A DNA stretch of 64,000 nucleotides from Herminiimonas arsenitoxidans (GTDB lineage Bacteria > Pseudomonadota > Gammaproteobacteria > Burkholderiales > Burkholderiaceae_D). Where the stretch lies: assembly GCF_900130075.1 (NCBI RefSeq), contig NZ_LT671418.1:3534001-3598000 (forward strand). The letters are read 5' to 3'. The notes beneath the pieces were generated by a model, which made no database searches, was not told where the DNA came from, and saw nothing but the letters and a program-made list of their open reading frames with translations. Position 1 is the first letter of the stretch. The number at the start of each line of letters is the position of its first letter. Below, in pieces: positions 17,596 through 25,589 of this stretch. A program made the position numbers and the translations under genes.

Positions 17596-17884
17596 TGAAT
17601 CAGCCTTTGCTTTGAGGTAGCAACAATATCGAAAGTGAGTAAGTGTTCTTTAAAATGCAATAGCTAGCAATTGTGGTTGCTACTATCGACTTAATTCTAT
17701 CGGCGCGGTCTGCCAGCAAATGTATGGAAGCATTTTGCATGCCGGGTTGTTTAAATTATACGACTCTCTTTTGATCCACCTATCTTAATCCTATAGAAGC
17801 TTGCTGCGGCGGGATTGTGGCAGTGGCATAATCTTGCCCAGAAATTCTTGAATTGAAGAACATATTTTCCCCTGAGGAGTCCGT

Positions 17885-18580
17885 ATGCAATTTGTTATTC
17901 CTGCAGTGCCGCCTGCAACTGTCCCAGTGGTGGGTACTGACGCGCTTTTTCCCGTTCATCGCATTTACTGTGTTGGTCGTAATTATGTCGATCATGCGAT
18001 TGAAATGGGCGCGACGGGGAGGGAACCACCATTCTTTTTCATGAAACCCGCCGACGCGGTTTTCCCGGTTCCTTACGGTACCGTGGGTCAATTGCCTTAT
18101 CCGGCGATGACAGAAGATTACCAATACGAGTTGGAGTTGGTCGTTGCCATCGGTAAGACAGGTGAAAACATCGCTGCAGCGGATGCGATGCAATATGTGT
18201 GGGGTTATGCGATTGGCCTGGATATGACGCGGCGTGATGTGCAGGCGGAGGCCAAGAGTCTGCGTCGCCCATGGGATACGGGCAAAGCATTTGAGCAATC
18301 TGCGCCGATAGGCCCTATCCATCCTGCGAGCGATATTGGTGCAGTCGGTAGTCGTGCGATCCAGTTGAATGTGAATGGTCAGACCAAACAAAAAAGTACA
18401 GTCGATAAGTTGATCTGGAACATCGAAGAAATGATCGCCTATCTGTCGCAGTATTTCGTACTGCAACCGGGCGACTTGATCATGACGGGTACGCCTGCTG
18501 GTGTAGCAGCCGTGAAAAAAGGCGATTTGATGGAAGGTTCTATCGAAGGACTGGGCGAATTACGCTTGAAAGTGGTGTAA
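17885..18580 (+). CDS. Fumarylacetoacetate hydrolase family protein, fumarylpyruvate hydrolase-like
   Basis: 231-residue single-domain FAH enzyme. Substrate and metal motifs are CVGRNYVDHA (29-38), PFFFMKPADA (49-58), the metal ligands in YELEL (Glu82, Glu84) and an aspartate in GLDMTRRD, and DLIMTGTPAGVA near the end. The KPADA and RRPWDTGKAFEQSAPIGP blocks are those of fumarylpyruvate hydrolases (gentisate pathway, NagK type); acylpyruvate or oxaloacetate decarboxylation are alternatives. It is divergent from the GntR gene with 289 bases between starts and ends at a strong terminator. Confidence 0.82.
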   Translation: MQFVIPAVPPATVPVVGTDALFPVHRIYCVGRNYVDHAIEMGATGREPPFFFMKPADAVFPVPYGTVGQLPYPAMTEDYQYELELVVAIGKTGENIAAADAMQYVWGYAIGLDMTRRDVQAEAKSLRRPWDTGKAFEQSAPIGPIHPASDIGAVGSRAIQLNVNGQTKQKSTVDKLIWNIEEMIAYLSQYFVLQPGDLIMTGTPAGVAAVKKGDLMEGSIEGLGELRLKVV

Positions 18581-18602
18581 GCAGACAGTCCATGCAACCA
18601 TA

Positions 18603-18640
18603 AAAGAAGCCCGCTTCATCTACATGAAGCGGGCTTTTTG
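18603..18640. terminator. Bidirectional intrinsic terminator
   Basis: AAGCCCGCTTCAT-CTAC-ATGAAGCGGGCTT (13 bp) flanked by A and T runs, between the FAH-family gene and the convergent lipoprotein gene. Confidence 0.9.
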
Positions 18641-18671
18641 CTATGCGCAGCATTTAATGCAACATCAAGAA

Positions 18672-19181
18672 TCAATAACGGTAAATCTGATTATTTTCGA
18701 CACGCACACGTACACCTGGTTGCAGGTCACCTACATTGCCCATGCGGAAGGATTGATGACCGCCGTGATCAAGACGGATATTGACTTGATAATATTGCTG
18801 CGGTGGCGTGCTGTTTCTTTCAATCTGATTGCCGAGCAATGCACCACCGATCAAACCGGCCGCTGTCGCTACAGTGCGTCCACCACCTCTGCCGACCTGA
18901 TTACCCAGTACACCACCGATTACACCGCCAGCGAGTGCGCCGCCACCGCTACCATCACTGGGTACTTGCACGACTTGTATCGATTCAACCACCCCAGTGC
19001 CAGCGTAATACGCTTGTTGTTGAGGATAGTTTTGAGCCGGGTAATTATTAACAGGGTAATTAGATTGTTGCGGATAAACGGGATATTGGCGAACGTTATC
19101 GTTTGGATAGTAAGTGGTACAGCCGCTCAACAGTGCGGCGGCGAGCAGAGCAACGATAGTGACCGTTTGACTTGTTTTCAT
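18672..19181 (-). CDS. Glycine-zipper lipoprotein (17 kDa surface antigen type)
   Basis: 169-residue outer-membrane lipoprotein. Start set at 19181, where GGAGTC precedes the ATG; this gives a clean signal peptide with lipobox LLSGC (Cys near residue 20). A low-complexity Tyr/Pro/Gln/Asn tract follows (YPQQSNYPVNNYPAQNYPQQ). A glycine zipper of two helices comes next (GGALAGGVIGGVLGNQVG and AAGLIGGALLGNQIE), then a short beta domain (VRVRVENNQIYRY). The zipper suggests membrane insertion. Similar proteins help cell-envelope stability, but the exact role is unknown. Confidence 0.85.
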   Translation of the reverse strand: MKTSQTVTIVALLAAALLSGCTTYYPNDNVRQYPVYPQQSNYPVNNYPAQNYPQQQAYYAGTGVVESIQVVQVPSDGSGGGALAGGVIGGVLGNQVGRGGGRTVATAAGLIGGALLGNQIERNSTPPQQYYQVNIRLDHGGHQSFRMGNVGDLQPGVRVRVENNQIYRY

Positions 19182-19663
19182 GATGACTCCAATGGGTAAT
19201 TCTGGACTAAGTAACAATATTAGTCGGAAATCTGGTGGTACTCGGCGTAATGCGCCTGATTTTGCAAATCCCGATTGCTTTAGTAGACCTCATAACGGTG
19301 GGAAAGTGCTACGGAAAGAATGTAAATGGATGTGCTCTTTTGTAACAAAATGATGTAAAGCCTGTCGGCTGTAGACAGGCTTGCTGCCGTTGGCCGCTTT
19401 GGCAAATCGGCAGCCATGATCAAGTGCAACAAATCTTCTTTTAGCTAGCTCCCAGTTATTTTCAATAACGTAAATAGTTTTCTTTACCCGACACATATAT
19501 GCGCTGGCAATGCATAGACCACGCAAAATCCCTTCAGCAAAATTCTCATAATCAAGCGCGTTTTTATTCGTTTGTCGCTTATTTGCTTTCTTATATTCTG
19601 ATTGCACGAACTTATACATGCCGACGAATACCGGCTGTAAGCATCCAGACAAAAGGAAACAAA
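19182..19663. other. Non-coding region upstream of the rhodanese-encapsulin operon
   Basis: 482 bases with no credible gene. Two tandem hairpins lie at 19360-19380 (GCCTGTC/GACAGGC) and 19383-19414 (GCTGCCG/CGGCAGC). The 160 bases before the rhodanese start are AT-rich. No sigma-70 promoter with good spacing was found, so the operon may need an activator. The lipoprotein promoter must also be here. Confidence 0.5.
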
Positions 19664-20131
19664 ATGAGCGGTTCCCTTCAAAACGTAAGTGCAGCCTATG
19701 CACACGATGCAGTGCACGCTACGGCAGCCTCTTCCAGTGTGTTGTCTAAAGACGGTGTCACACCGCAGGTTGCATGGCATCTTTTTTCAAGCGGGCAAGC
19801 AGTGCTGGTCGATGTGCGTTCGGCCGAAGAGCGTGCATTCGTCGGTTATGTCCCTGACAGTATTCACGTTGCATGGGCTACTGGTACCAGTCTGACGCGC
19901 AATCCACGCTTCGTACGCGAGCTGGAAGCCAAGACCGGCAAAGATAAAGCGATATTGCTGCTGTGCCGTAGCGGCAAGCGTTCTGCGCTGGCAGCAGAGG
20001 CCGCGATCAAGGCCGGTTTCAGCAATGTGTTCAATGTGCTGGAGGGATTTGAAGGCGAGCTGAACGAGCATCAGCATCGCGGTCGCACCGATGGCTGGCG
20101 TTATCACAAGCTGCCTTGGGTGCAAGCCTGA
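19664..20131 (+). CDS. Rhodanese-domain sulfurtransferase of the encapsulin locus
   Basis: Single-domain rhodanese, 155 residues. The active-site loop is CRSGKRS (101-107, Cys101), preceded by VLVDVRSAEERAFVGYVPDS (47-66) and followed by NVLEGFEGELN. The start at 19664 follows AAGGAAACAAA; an upstream open frame lacks domain character. Rhodaneses carry persulfide sulfur; with a cysteine desulfurase downstream it is the probable sulfur acceptor or donor. It is the first gene of the cluster with the XRE regulator, encapsulin and desulfurase. The disordered N-terminal 28 residues could act as a targeting tail, but this is speculation. Confidence 0.85.
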   Translation: MSGSLQNVSAAYAHDAVHATAASSSVLSKDGVTPQVAWHLFSSGQAVLVDVRSAEERAFVGYVPDSIHVAWATGTSLTRNPRFVRELEAKTGKDKAILLLCRSGKRSALAAEAAIKAGFSNVFNVLEGFEGELNEHQHRGRTDGWRYHKLPWVQA

Positions 20132-20167
20132 TTGCATAGACGAAAACGCTGATTGCAGAGGCTGTTG

Positions 20168-20437
20168 ATGAGCAAGCTGTGTATCTGTTTAGGTCTTGCT
20201 GTGCGTCAGTTGCGCGAAGCGCATGGCTGGTCGCAGGAAGCCCTAGCCGAAAAGGCGCAGCTTAATCGCTCCTATGTAGGCGAGGTTGAGCGGGGCAAGA
20301 CGATTCCTTCTCTGATTACGCTGGATAAATTGGCAGGTGCTTTGGGTTTGAAAGTTTCTGACCTGCTGATGCATTGCGAACGGATCAGTGGTCAGCAAGC
20401 TGTCTACAAACTGAATTTGGCGTCTATAGCATGTTGA
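20168..20437 (+). CDS. XRE-family helix-turn-helix regulator
   Basis: 89-residue DNA-binding protein. The HTH covers about residues 10-66: LAVRQLREAHGWSQEALAEK, then LNRSYVGEVERGKTIPSLIT. Three cysteines (5, 7, 70) plus a C-terminal Cys89 are notable for such a small regulator and could sense redox or sulfur, but there is no direct evidence. It sits between the rhodanese and encapsulin genes, on the same strand, 36 and 77 bases from them. Start chosen at the ATG at 20168; a TTG at 20153 is also open. Confidence 0.85.
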   Translation: MSKLCICLGLAVRQLREAHGWSQEALAEKAQLNRSYVGEVERGKTIPSLITLDKLAGALGLKVSDLLMHCERISGQQAVYKLNLASIAC

Positions 20438-20514
20438 GCGGCGACAGCTTCCCGTTGACACTCCTTACTGACTTTATTGTTTCCTCATCCTCTTAATCAA
20501 CTACTGGAATTCTC

Positions 20515-21444
20515 ATGGCAGACACTTCATCGCAATTAGCCCTTGGCGACAACGCAGCACGCCAGTTAGCCAACGCAACTAAAACCGTTCCACAGTTATC
20601 GATCATTTCGCCACGCTGGTTGACGCATCTGTTGCAGTGGGTACCAGTCGAAGCAGGCATCTATCGCGTCAATCAAGTCAAGAATCCGGAGTCCATCAAG
20701 GTCACCTGCACGTCGCGTGAAGAAGAGAACCAACTGCCGCGTACTTTCGTTGATTACGAAGAAAATCCACGTGAACATTACCTCAATGCCGTCAGCACCA
20801 TTCTTGACGTGCACACGCGCATTTCCGATCTGTATAGCAGTCCGCATGATCAGATCAAGGAACAGTTGCGCCTGACGATAGAAACGATCAAAGAGAATCA
20901 GGAAAGCGAACTCATCAACAATCCTGACTACGGTCTGTTGGCGCAAGTGGCGGACGAGCAGCGTATCTTCCCGCTGACTGGCGCACCAACACCAGACGAC
21001 CTTGATGAACTGCTGACTAAAGTATGGAAAGAGCCGGCATTCTTCCTCGCGCATCCGCTGACCATCGCTGCCTTCGGCCGTGAAGCCACACGTCGTGGTA
21101 CGCCGCCACCGACAGTCAGTTTATTCGGTTCGCAATTCATCACATGGCGTGGTGTGCCATTGATTCCGTCGGACAAAATTCCGGTGGCCGATGGCAAGAG
21201 CAAGATCATCCTGCTACGCGTAGGCGATAAACGCCAAGGCATTGTTGGCCTGTTTCAACCTGGTTTGCCGGGTGAACAAAGCCCAGGTTTGTCGGTGCGC
21301 TTCATGGGTATCAATAATCAGGCAATTGCTTCGTATCTGATTTCCTTGTACTGCTCGCTCGCGGTGTTGACGCCTGATGCGCTGGCTGTGCTGGACGATG
21401 TCGAGGTCAACAAATACCACGATTATCCAGACACCTACCGCTAA
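20515..21444 (+). CDS. Family 2A encapsulin nanocompartment shell protein
   Basis: 309-residue HK97-fold shell protein that should self-assemble to an icosahedral compartment. Conserved blocks match the cyanobacterial SrpI shell protein as I remember it: RQLANATKTVPQ (16-27), WVPVEAGIYRVNQVK (42-56), HDQIKEQLRLTIE (111-123), ESELIN (130-135), PTPDDLDELL (159-168), WKEPAFFLAHP (171-181), TWRGVPLIPSDK (210-221) and SLYCSLAVLTPDALAVLD (277-294). Family 2A shells package cysteine desulfurase, and the next gene encodes one with an extended N-terminus only nine bases on. A TTGACA lies at 20455-20460, but no good -10 follows. No phage genes are near, so it is not a prophage capsid. Confidence 0.93.
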   Translation: MADTSSQLALGDNAARQLANATKTVPQLSIISPRWLTHLLQWVPVEAGIYRVNQVKNPESIKVTCTSREEENQLPRTFVDYEENPREHYLNAVSTILDVHTRISDLYSSPHDQIKEQLRLTIETIKENQESELINNPDYGLLAQVADEQRIFPLTGAPTPDDLDELLTKVWKEPAFFLAHPLTIAAFGREATRRGTPPPTVSLFGSQFITWRGVPLIPSDKIPVADGKSKIILLRVGDKRQGIVGLFQPGLPGEQSPGLSVRFMGINNQAIASYLISLYCSLAVLTPDALAVLDDVEVNKYHDYPDTYR

Positions 21445-21453
21445 GCCGCGATC

Positions 21454-23487
21454 ATGAGTAACTTGACATCCAAGCTCGTGGATATTCCACAATCGGGCGA
21501 GGCACCTATCGATCCGGCAGTGCTCGCGCGCATGGCGACTGCGTTTTTTTCGGCATTGCCGAATGCGGCTAGCAGCTCTTTGCCTGGCGTGCAAGCGCCG
21601 GTCAATATTGCGCCACCGGGTTCGCCTTTAGCCAGTCCGGCTGGTTTTGGTCCATCGATGCCTGGTACCCCGATCCCGCAAGGGCAAGTGCCAGGCACGA
21701 ATCTGCTGCCAGCTTCGCCAACACAACTGCCTTCATTGGCAAATCGTGCGCCTGCCTTATTACCGCATGCAACTGCACCCAATGGCGTGCCTGATACTGT
21801 GATTAGCGCATTGCCGGCTTATGAGCCACGTTTGGGTGGTGCAGTGCTCGGTGTGCCGCAAGCGCAAGCGACGGGTGGACAACAAGCTGCGGCACATCCT
21901 GCTACTTCATTGCCCGCTGCATCTGGTGCTAGTGCGGCTTCGCCGTATTACTTTTTGCAGCATGGGCAACCATCGTTGAATGGGCGTGATGCAGGTAATG
22001 CTCCAGCGATAGGTAATATTCTCGATCAGCTTGCGGATCAACCTTTTGGCAATCCAGCTAGTAGTGATGTTCAGAACTTGCTCGCACCAACGAATGCATC
22101 TGCTACGCAAACAGCAAGGCAGGGTAGCGCACAGCCATCGACAGAGCCTAAGTATTACTTTGTCGATTCGGTCGTGCTGCCTAGTGGTTACGTCACACCG
22201 ACGAAGCCGCATCCACATGGCGCTACGATTCCACAATCAGATCAAAGCCGTCATCCGGCATTTGACGTGCATGCGGTGCGACGTGATTTCCCAATACTGC
22301 AAGAGCGCGTCAATGGCAAGCAACTGGTCTGGTTCGATAACGCCGCCACCACGCACAAGCCGCAATCGGTGATAGATCGCATCGCGTACTTCTACGAGCA
22401 TGAGAACTCGAACATCCACCGCGCTGCGCATGAACTGGCCGCACGCGCTACTGATGCTTATGAAGGTGCGCGGCAACGTGTGAAGAACTTCATCAATGCA
22501 CCTGATGTGAATGAAGTCATCTTCGTACGTGGCACGACGGAAGCAATCAATCTCGTTGCTAAAAGTTGGGGCGGGCAACACGTCGGTGAGGGCGACGAGA
22601 TCATTGTCAGCAACCTCGAGCATCATGCCAACATCGTGCCTTGGCAACAACTTGCCGCTGCGAAGGGCGCCAAGCTACGCGTGATTCCAGTTGATGATTC
22701 GGGGCAGGTATTGCTCGATGAATACAAGAAACTGCTCAATGATCGCACCAAGATTGTGGCCGTCACGCAAGTATCGAACGCGCTAGGCACCGTCGTGCCG
22801 GTGAAAGAAATTGTTGAGCTGGCGCATCGCGCAGGAGCCAAGGCTTTGGTCGATGGCGCGCAATCGATTTCACACATGCGAGTTGACGTACAGGATATCG
22901 GTGCAGATTTCTTCGTCTTCTCCGGCCACAAGGTGTTCGGTCCGACCGGTATCGGGGTAGTCTGGGGCAAGCGTGAAATACTCGAAGACATGCCGCCATG
23001 GCAGGGCGGTGGCAATATGATTGCCGATGTGACTTTCGAGAAAACCGTGTTCCAGCCGATTCCCAACAAGTTCGAAGCCGGCACTGGCAATATCGCCGAT
23101 GCAGTAGGTTTGGGCGCTGCGATTGATTACATCAACAAGGTCGGCATCGAAAACATCGCACGTTATGAGCATGAGTTACTGATCTACGGGATGCAGACGC
23201 TGGGCGCGATTCCTGGTGTGCGTTTGATAGGTACTGCGGACAACAAGGCTAGCGTCATGTCCTTTGTGCTCAAGGGTTACACGACGGAAGAAGTTGGTTA
23301 TGCCTTGAACGACGAAGGTATCGCTGTTCGTACCGGCCATCACTGCGCACAACCGATCTTGCGTCGCTTCGGTGTGGAAACAACGGTGCGCCCATCACTG
23401 GCTTTCTACAATACCTACGATGAAATTGATCGTTTGGTGCAAGTGGTGAGTCAATTGGCAGCGCAGCGCAGACTCGCATCAAAATAA
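21454..23487 (+). CDS. SufS-type cysteine desulfurase with encapsulin cargo-loading N-terminal domain
   Basis: 677 residues, about 270 more than SufS. The C-terminal part (about 270-677) is a class V PLP enzyme: DFPILQERVNGKQLVWFDNAA, PLP lysine Lys493 in SGHKVFGPTG, and persulfide cysteine Cys631 in RTGHHCAQP. It releases sulfur from cysteine as alanine plus enzyme persulfide. The N-terminal 270 residues are Ala/Pro/Gly/Ser/Gln-rich and disordered, with an amphipathic helix PAVLARMATAFFSALP (21-36) and two related motifs PYYFLQ (164-169) and KYYFVD (233-238). This is the layout of the cargo of family 2A encapsulins. Translation is probably coupled to the shell gene. Confidence 0.93.
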   Translation: MSNLTSKLVDIPQSGEAPIDPAVLARMATAFFSALPNAASSSLPGVQAPVNIAPPGSPLASPAGFGPSMPGTPIPQGQVPGTNLLPASPTQLPSLANRAPALLPHATAPNGVPDTVISALPAYEPRLGGAVLGVPQAQATGGQQAAAHPATSLPAASGASAASPYYFLQHGQPSLNGRDAGNAPAIGNILDQLADQPFGNPASSDVQNLLAPTNASATQTARQGSAQPSTEPKYYFVDSVVLPSGYVTPTKPHPHGATIPQSDQSRHPAFDVHAVRRDFPILQERVNGKQLVWFDNAATTHKPQSVIDRIAYFYEHENSNIHRAAHELAARATDAYEGARQRVKNFINAPDVNEVIFVRGTTEAINLVAKSWGGQHVGEGDEIIVSNLEHHANIVPWQQLAAAKGAKLRVIPVDDSGQVLLDEYKKLLNDRTKIVAVTQVSNALGTVVPVKEIVELAHRAGAKALVDGAQSISHMRVDVQDIGADFFVFSGHKVFGPTGIGVVWGKREILEDMPPWQGGGNMIADVTFEKTVFQPIPNKFEAGTGNIADAVGLGAAIDYINKVGIENIARYEHELLIYGMQTLGAIPGVRLIGTADNKASVMSFVLKGYTTEEVGYALNDEGIAVRTGHHCAQPILRRFGVETTVRPSLAFYNTYDEIDRLVQVVSQLAAQRRLASK

Positions 23488-23510
23488 ATGTTTTATAGCC
23501 AACGGCAAGC

Positions 23511-23568
23511 AGTATGGAAGCACGAAGCAGATATTGGTAAGACCTATCGTGCTTCGCGTTTCCATGCT
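23511..23568 (+). terminator. Long imperfect hairpin after the desulfurase gene
   Basis: AGTATGGA pairs with TCCATGCT and inside it AGCACGA pairs with TCGTGCT, with an asymmetric bulge. No T-tract. It probably marks the 3' end of the encapsulin transcript. Confidence 0.4.
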
Positions 23569-23659
23569 GTGTTCTCTACTGATCACGAGTCTTGATCATC
23601 GTCCATCACAACATCCCCAAATTTTAGATATCATCTAGAGCTGTTCGCTTGTAAAAAGC

Positions 23660-24343
23660 ATGCAGTCATCAACAACACTTACTCAATCGCCTCGCATCCT
23701 CAGGAGTAAATTCTTGGACGGAAAAAATAACGCTCATCAAGTCACTGATATCGAAACGCTGGAGCGCATTTACGGCACACCTGCCGCAGCTTCGCTGCGC
23801 AAAGAGATAGACTACATCCATCCCCACTACCAAGCTTTTATCGAAGCTGCACCATTCGCAGTGCTGGCAACCAGCGGACCAGAAGGATTGGATGCATCAC
23901 CCAGAGGTGATCCAGCCGGTTTCGTGCACGTACAGGACGAAAAGACTTTGCTGCTGCCAGATCGCAGAGGCAATAATCGCATCGACAGCATGCGCAATAT
24001 CATCAACGATCCACGTGTCGCCATCATCTTCCTGATTCCCGGTATAGGTGAAACGGTGCGGGTAAACGGACTGGCCAGTATTCTGGTCGATCCAGATCTG
24101 TTGAATCGTTTTGCTATGGATGGCAAGTTGCCGAACACTGTTTTGAAGATCGATGTAGAAGCCGTCTTCTTTCAATGCTCTCGCGCTATTTTGAGATCAA
24201 AGCTATGGGAAGCTAATCAGCAGATCGCACGCAGCGCATTGCCCAGTTTGGGAACTATATTGAGAGAATTGAGTGGTGAGGAGATCGATGGCGAGAAGTA
24301 CGATGCAGAGTTACCTGCTCGCTTGAAAACGTCAATGTATTAA
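23660..24343 (+). CDS. Pyridoxamine 5'-phosphate oxidase-family (FMN-binding split-barrel) protein
   Basis: 227 residues. The split barrel is seen in FIEAAPFAVLATSGPEGLDAS, RGDPAGFVHVQDEKTLLLPD and RRGNNRIDSMRNIINDPRVA, which match the MSMEG_1061-like branch of flavin reductases/oxidases. FMN or F420 binding is likely, the substrate unknown. The first 40 residues (QSSTTLTQSPRILRSKFLDG) precede the domain, so a later start is possible. It is not part of the encapsulin operon, as a gap with a hairpin lies between. Confidence 0.75.
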   Translation: MQSSTTLTQSPRILRSKFLDGKNNAHQVTDIETLERIYGTPAAASLRKEIDYIHPHYQAFIEAAPFAVLATSGPEGLDASPRGDPAGFVHVQDEKTLLLPDRRGNNRIDSMRNIINDPRVAIIFLIPGIGETVRVNGLASILVDPDLLNRFAMDGKLPNTVLKIDVEAVFFQCSRAILRSKLWEANQQIARSALPSLGTILRELSGEEIDGEKYDAELPARLKTSMY

Positions 24344-24386
24344 CATCAAAAAATTTTATAAAAAATACTTTTTCGTAAAGGCTTGC

Positions 24387-24722
24387 ATGAATGAAGTTGT
24401 CTGCGCTCGTATCAGGTTGAGACCTGGCAGCTTGCCCTTGGTTCGAGAGTGGGCAGCACATATCGCTGAGCATAAAGAAGAGGCTTTGCAGACCTTAAGC
24501 AATGAAGATGTACAGATTGAAACGGTCTTCCTCGAATCTATTGAGAACGATGCCGACTACCTCATCTATTACATGCGCTCGCCATCTTTGAAAAAAGCAG
24601 AAGAAATCGCAGCGAAATCGTTAGATGCCATCGATCAGTATCACAAGAATTTCAAGCAGATGACGTGGGCGAAAGTTTCCACGCTGGAGTTATTGGTCGA
24701 TCTGGATAGAACAAATAGTTGA
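24387..24722 (+). CDS. DUF6176-type small protein
   Basis: 111-residue cytoplasmic protein that resembles the DUF6176 family, a ferredoxin-like dimeric fold of the antibiotic-monooxygenase kind. Segments CARIRLRPGSLPLVREWAAH and VFLESIENDADYLIYYMRSP are typical. Function unknown. The gene and its 5' flank are more AT-rich than the neighbours. It lies 43 bases after the oxidase-like gene on the same strand. Confidence 0.65.
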   Translation: MNEVVCARIRLRPGSLPLVREWAAHIAEHKEEALQTLSNEDVQIETVFLESIENDADYLIYYMRSPSLKKAEEIAAKSLDAIDQYHKNFKQMTWAKVSTLELLVDLDRTNS

Positions 24723-24735
24723 TGTGTGCCGATGC

Positions 24736-25068
24736 TTAATGCGATCCGCTTTTGGAAAACACATTAAGCACGATGACGCCAGCAACAATCAATCCCATTC
24801 CAATGACTGCAGCCCAATCCAGTTTTTGTCCGTAGACAATCCACGCGACCACAGCAATCAAAACTGTTCCCAAACCTGACCAGATGGCATACGCAATACC
24901 TACTGGCAAAGTACGCAAGGTGAGGGATAAAAGGTAAAACGCAATCAGATAACCGGAAACGGTAATCAGTGATGGTACTAATTTGGTAAAACCATCACTC
25001 GCCTTGAGTGCTGACGTCGCAATGACTTCAGCCACGATTGCGCTAGTAAGAAAAACCCATTGGTTCAT
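24736..25068 (-). CDS. Small multidrug resistance (SMR) efflux protein, EmrE-like
   Basis: 110 residues with four membrane helices, as in EmrE. The essential glutamate is Glu14 in [34 protein letters not shown] (helix 3) is the family signature. It works as an antiparallel dimer exporting cationic drugs for protons. A guanidinium exporter (Gdx) is a related alternative; no guanidine riboswitch was seen upstream. It stands opposite to its neighbours. Confidence 0.9.
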   Translation of the reverse strand: MNQWVFLTSAIVAEVIATSALKASDGFTKLVPSLITVSGYLIAFYLLSLTLRTLPVGIAYAIWSGLGTVLIAVVAWIVYGQKLDWAAVIGMGLIVAGVIVLNVFSKSGSH

Positions 25069-25185
25069 TTTTTATTCCGTTTAAATTTTTAGGTTAGGAA
25101 GTTAGCTATTCCCATGAGTTTGGTATTGCTAACGTTTCATGTCGATGCCAGCATACAGCCACTAAAAATTGGATTGGAAATTTTA

Positions 25186-25578
25186 ATGAAAACTGACTGG
25201 AATTTAGTACGCGAAATGATGGCAGTAGCAATTGATAGCTGCGAAGAGTTTGAAAAGAGCGGTTATGCTGAAACTTATCGTGAGTTGACTGTGCCAATAA
25301 ATGATTTCGAGATCAGTCTTCAAGAAATCATGGTCAGCGCGTGTACTTATCCAGAATTACTTCGTTATCAAATCATTCGTGAACGTCACGATAAGCAGCT
25401 CGATATCCCTTACATACCGGAACAAGCCAGAATTTTGATGGGGATGGCAGCTGCGTGTGCAGAATTGATTGGCGCTGCGGATGCTCGAGTAGCTGAGACT
25501 CAAATTAAAAACATGATTGATTGGTATAGCGATATTGCTGTACCCAATGTTCAACGTGCAATTAACGCCGCAGCATAA
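25186..25578 (+). CDS. Hypothetical helical protein
   Basis: Not recognised. The start at 25186 (MKTDWNLVREMMAVAIDSCE) gives 130 residues; the open frame begins at 25114, but the earlier part looks unrelated. Predicted almost all alpha-helical and acidic, with a central ELLRYQIIRERHDKQLDIPY segment and an Ala-rich AAACAELIGAADARVAETQI. No signal peptide or membrane helix. It lies 12 bases before a GNAT gene and may be co-expressed with it. Confidence 0.6.
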   Translation: MKTDWNLVREMMAVAIDSCEEFEKSGYAETYRELTVPINDFEISLQEIMVSACTYPELLRYQIIRERHDKQLDIPYIPEQARILMGMAAACAELIGAADARVAETQIKNMIDWYSDIAVPNVQRAINAAA

Positions 25579-25589
25579 CGGTCAGATTC

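Noticed and set aside
17780..18466. 228-codon frame antisense to the FAH-family gene
   Set aside because: Composition and lack of a ribosome site mark it as a shadow of the FAH-family gene.
20515..23487. Prophage capsid and HK97-like structural gene cluster
   Set aside because: No terminase, portal, protease, tail or integrase gene near; the neighbour is a desulfurase, typical of encapsulin.
25114..25185. Upstream start of the hypothetical protein
   Set aside because: The extra 24 residues have different composition and overlap the divergent SMR gene's promoter area.
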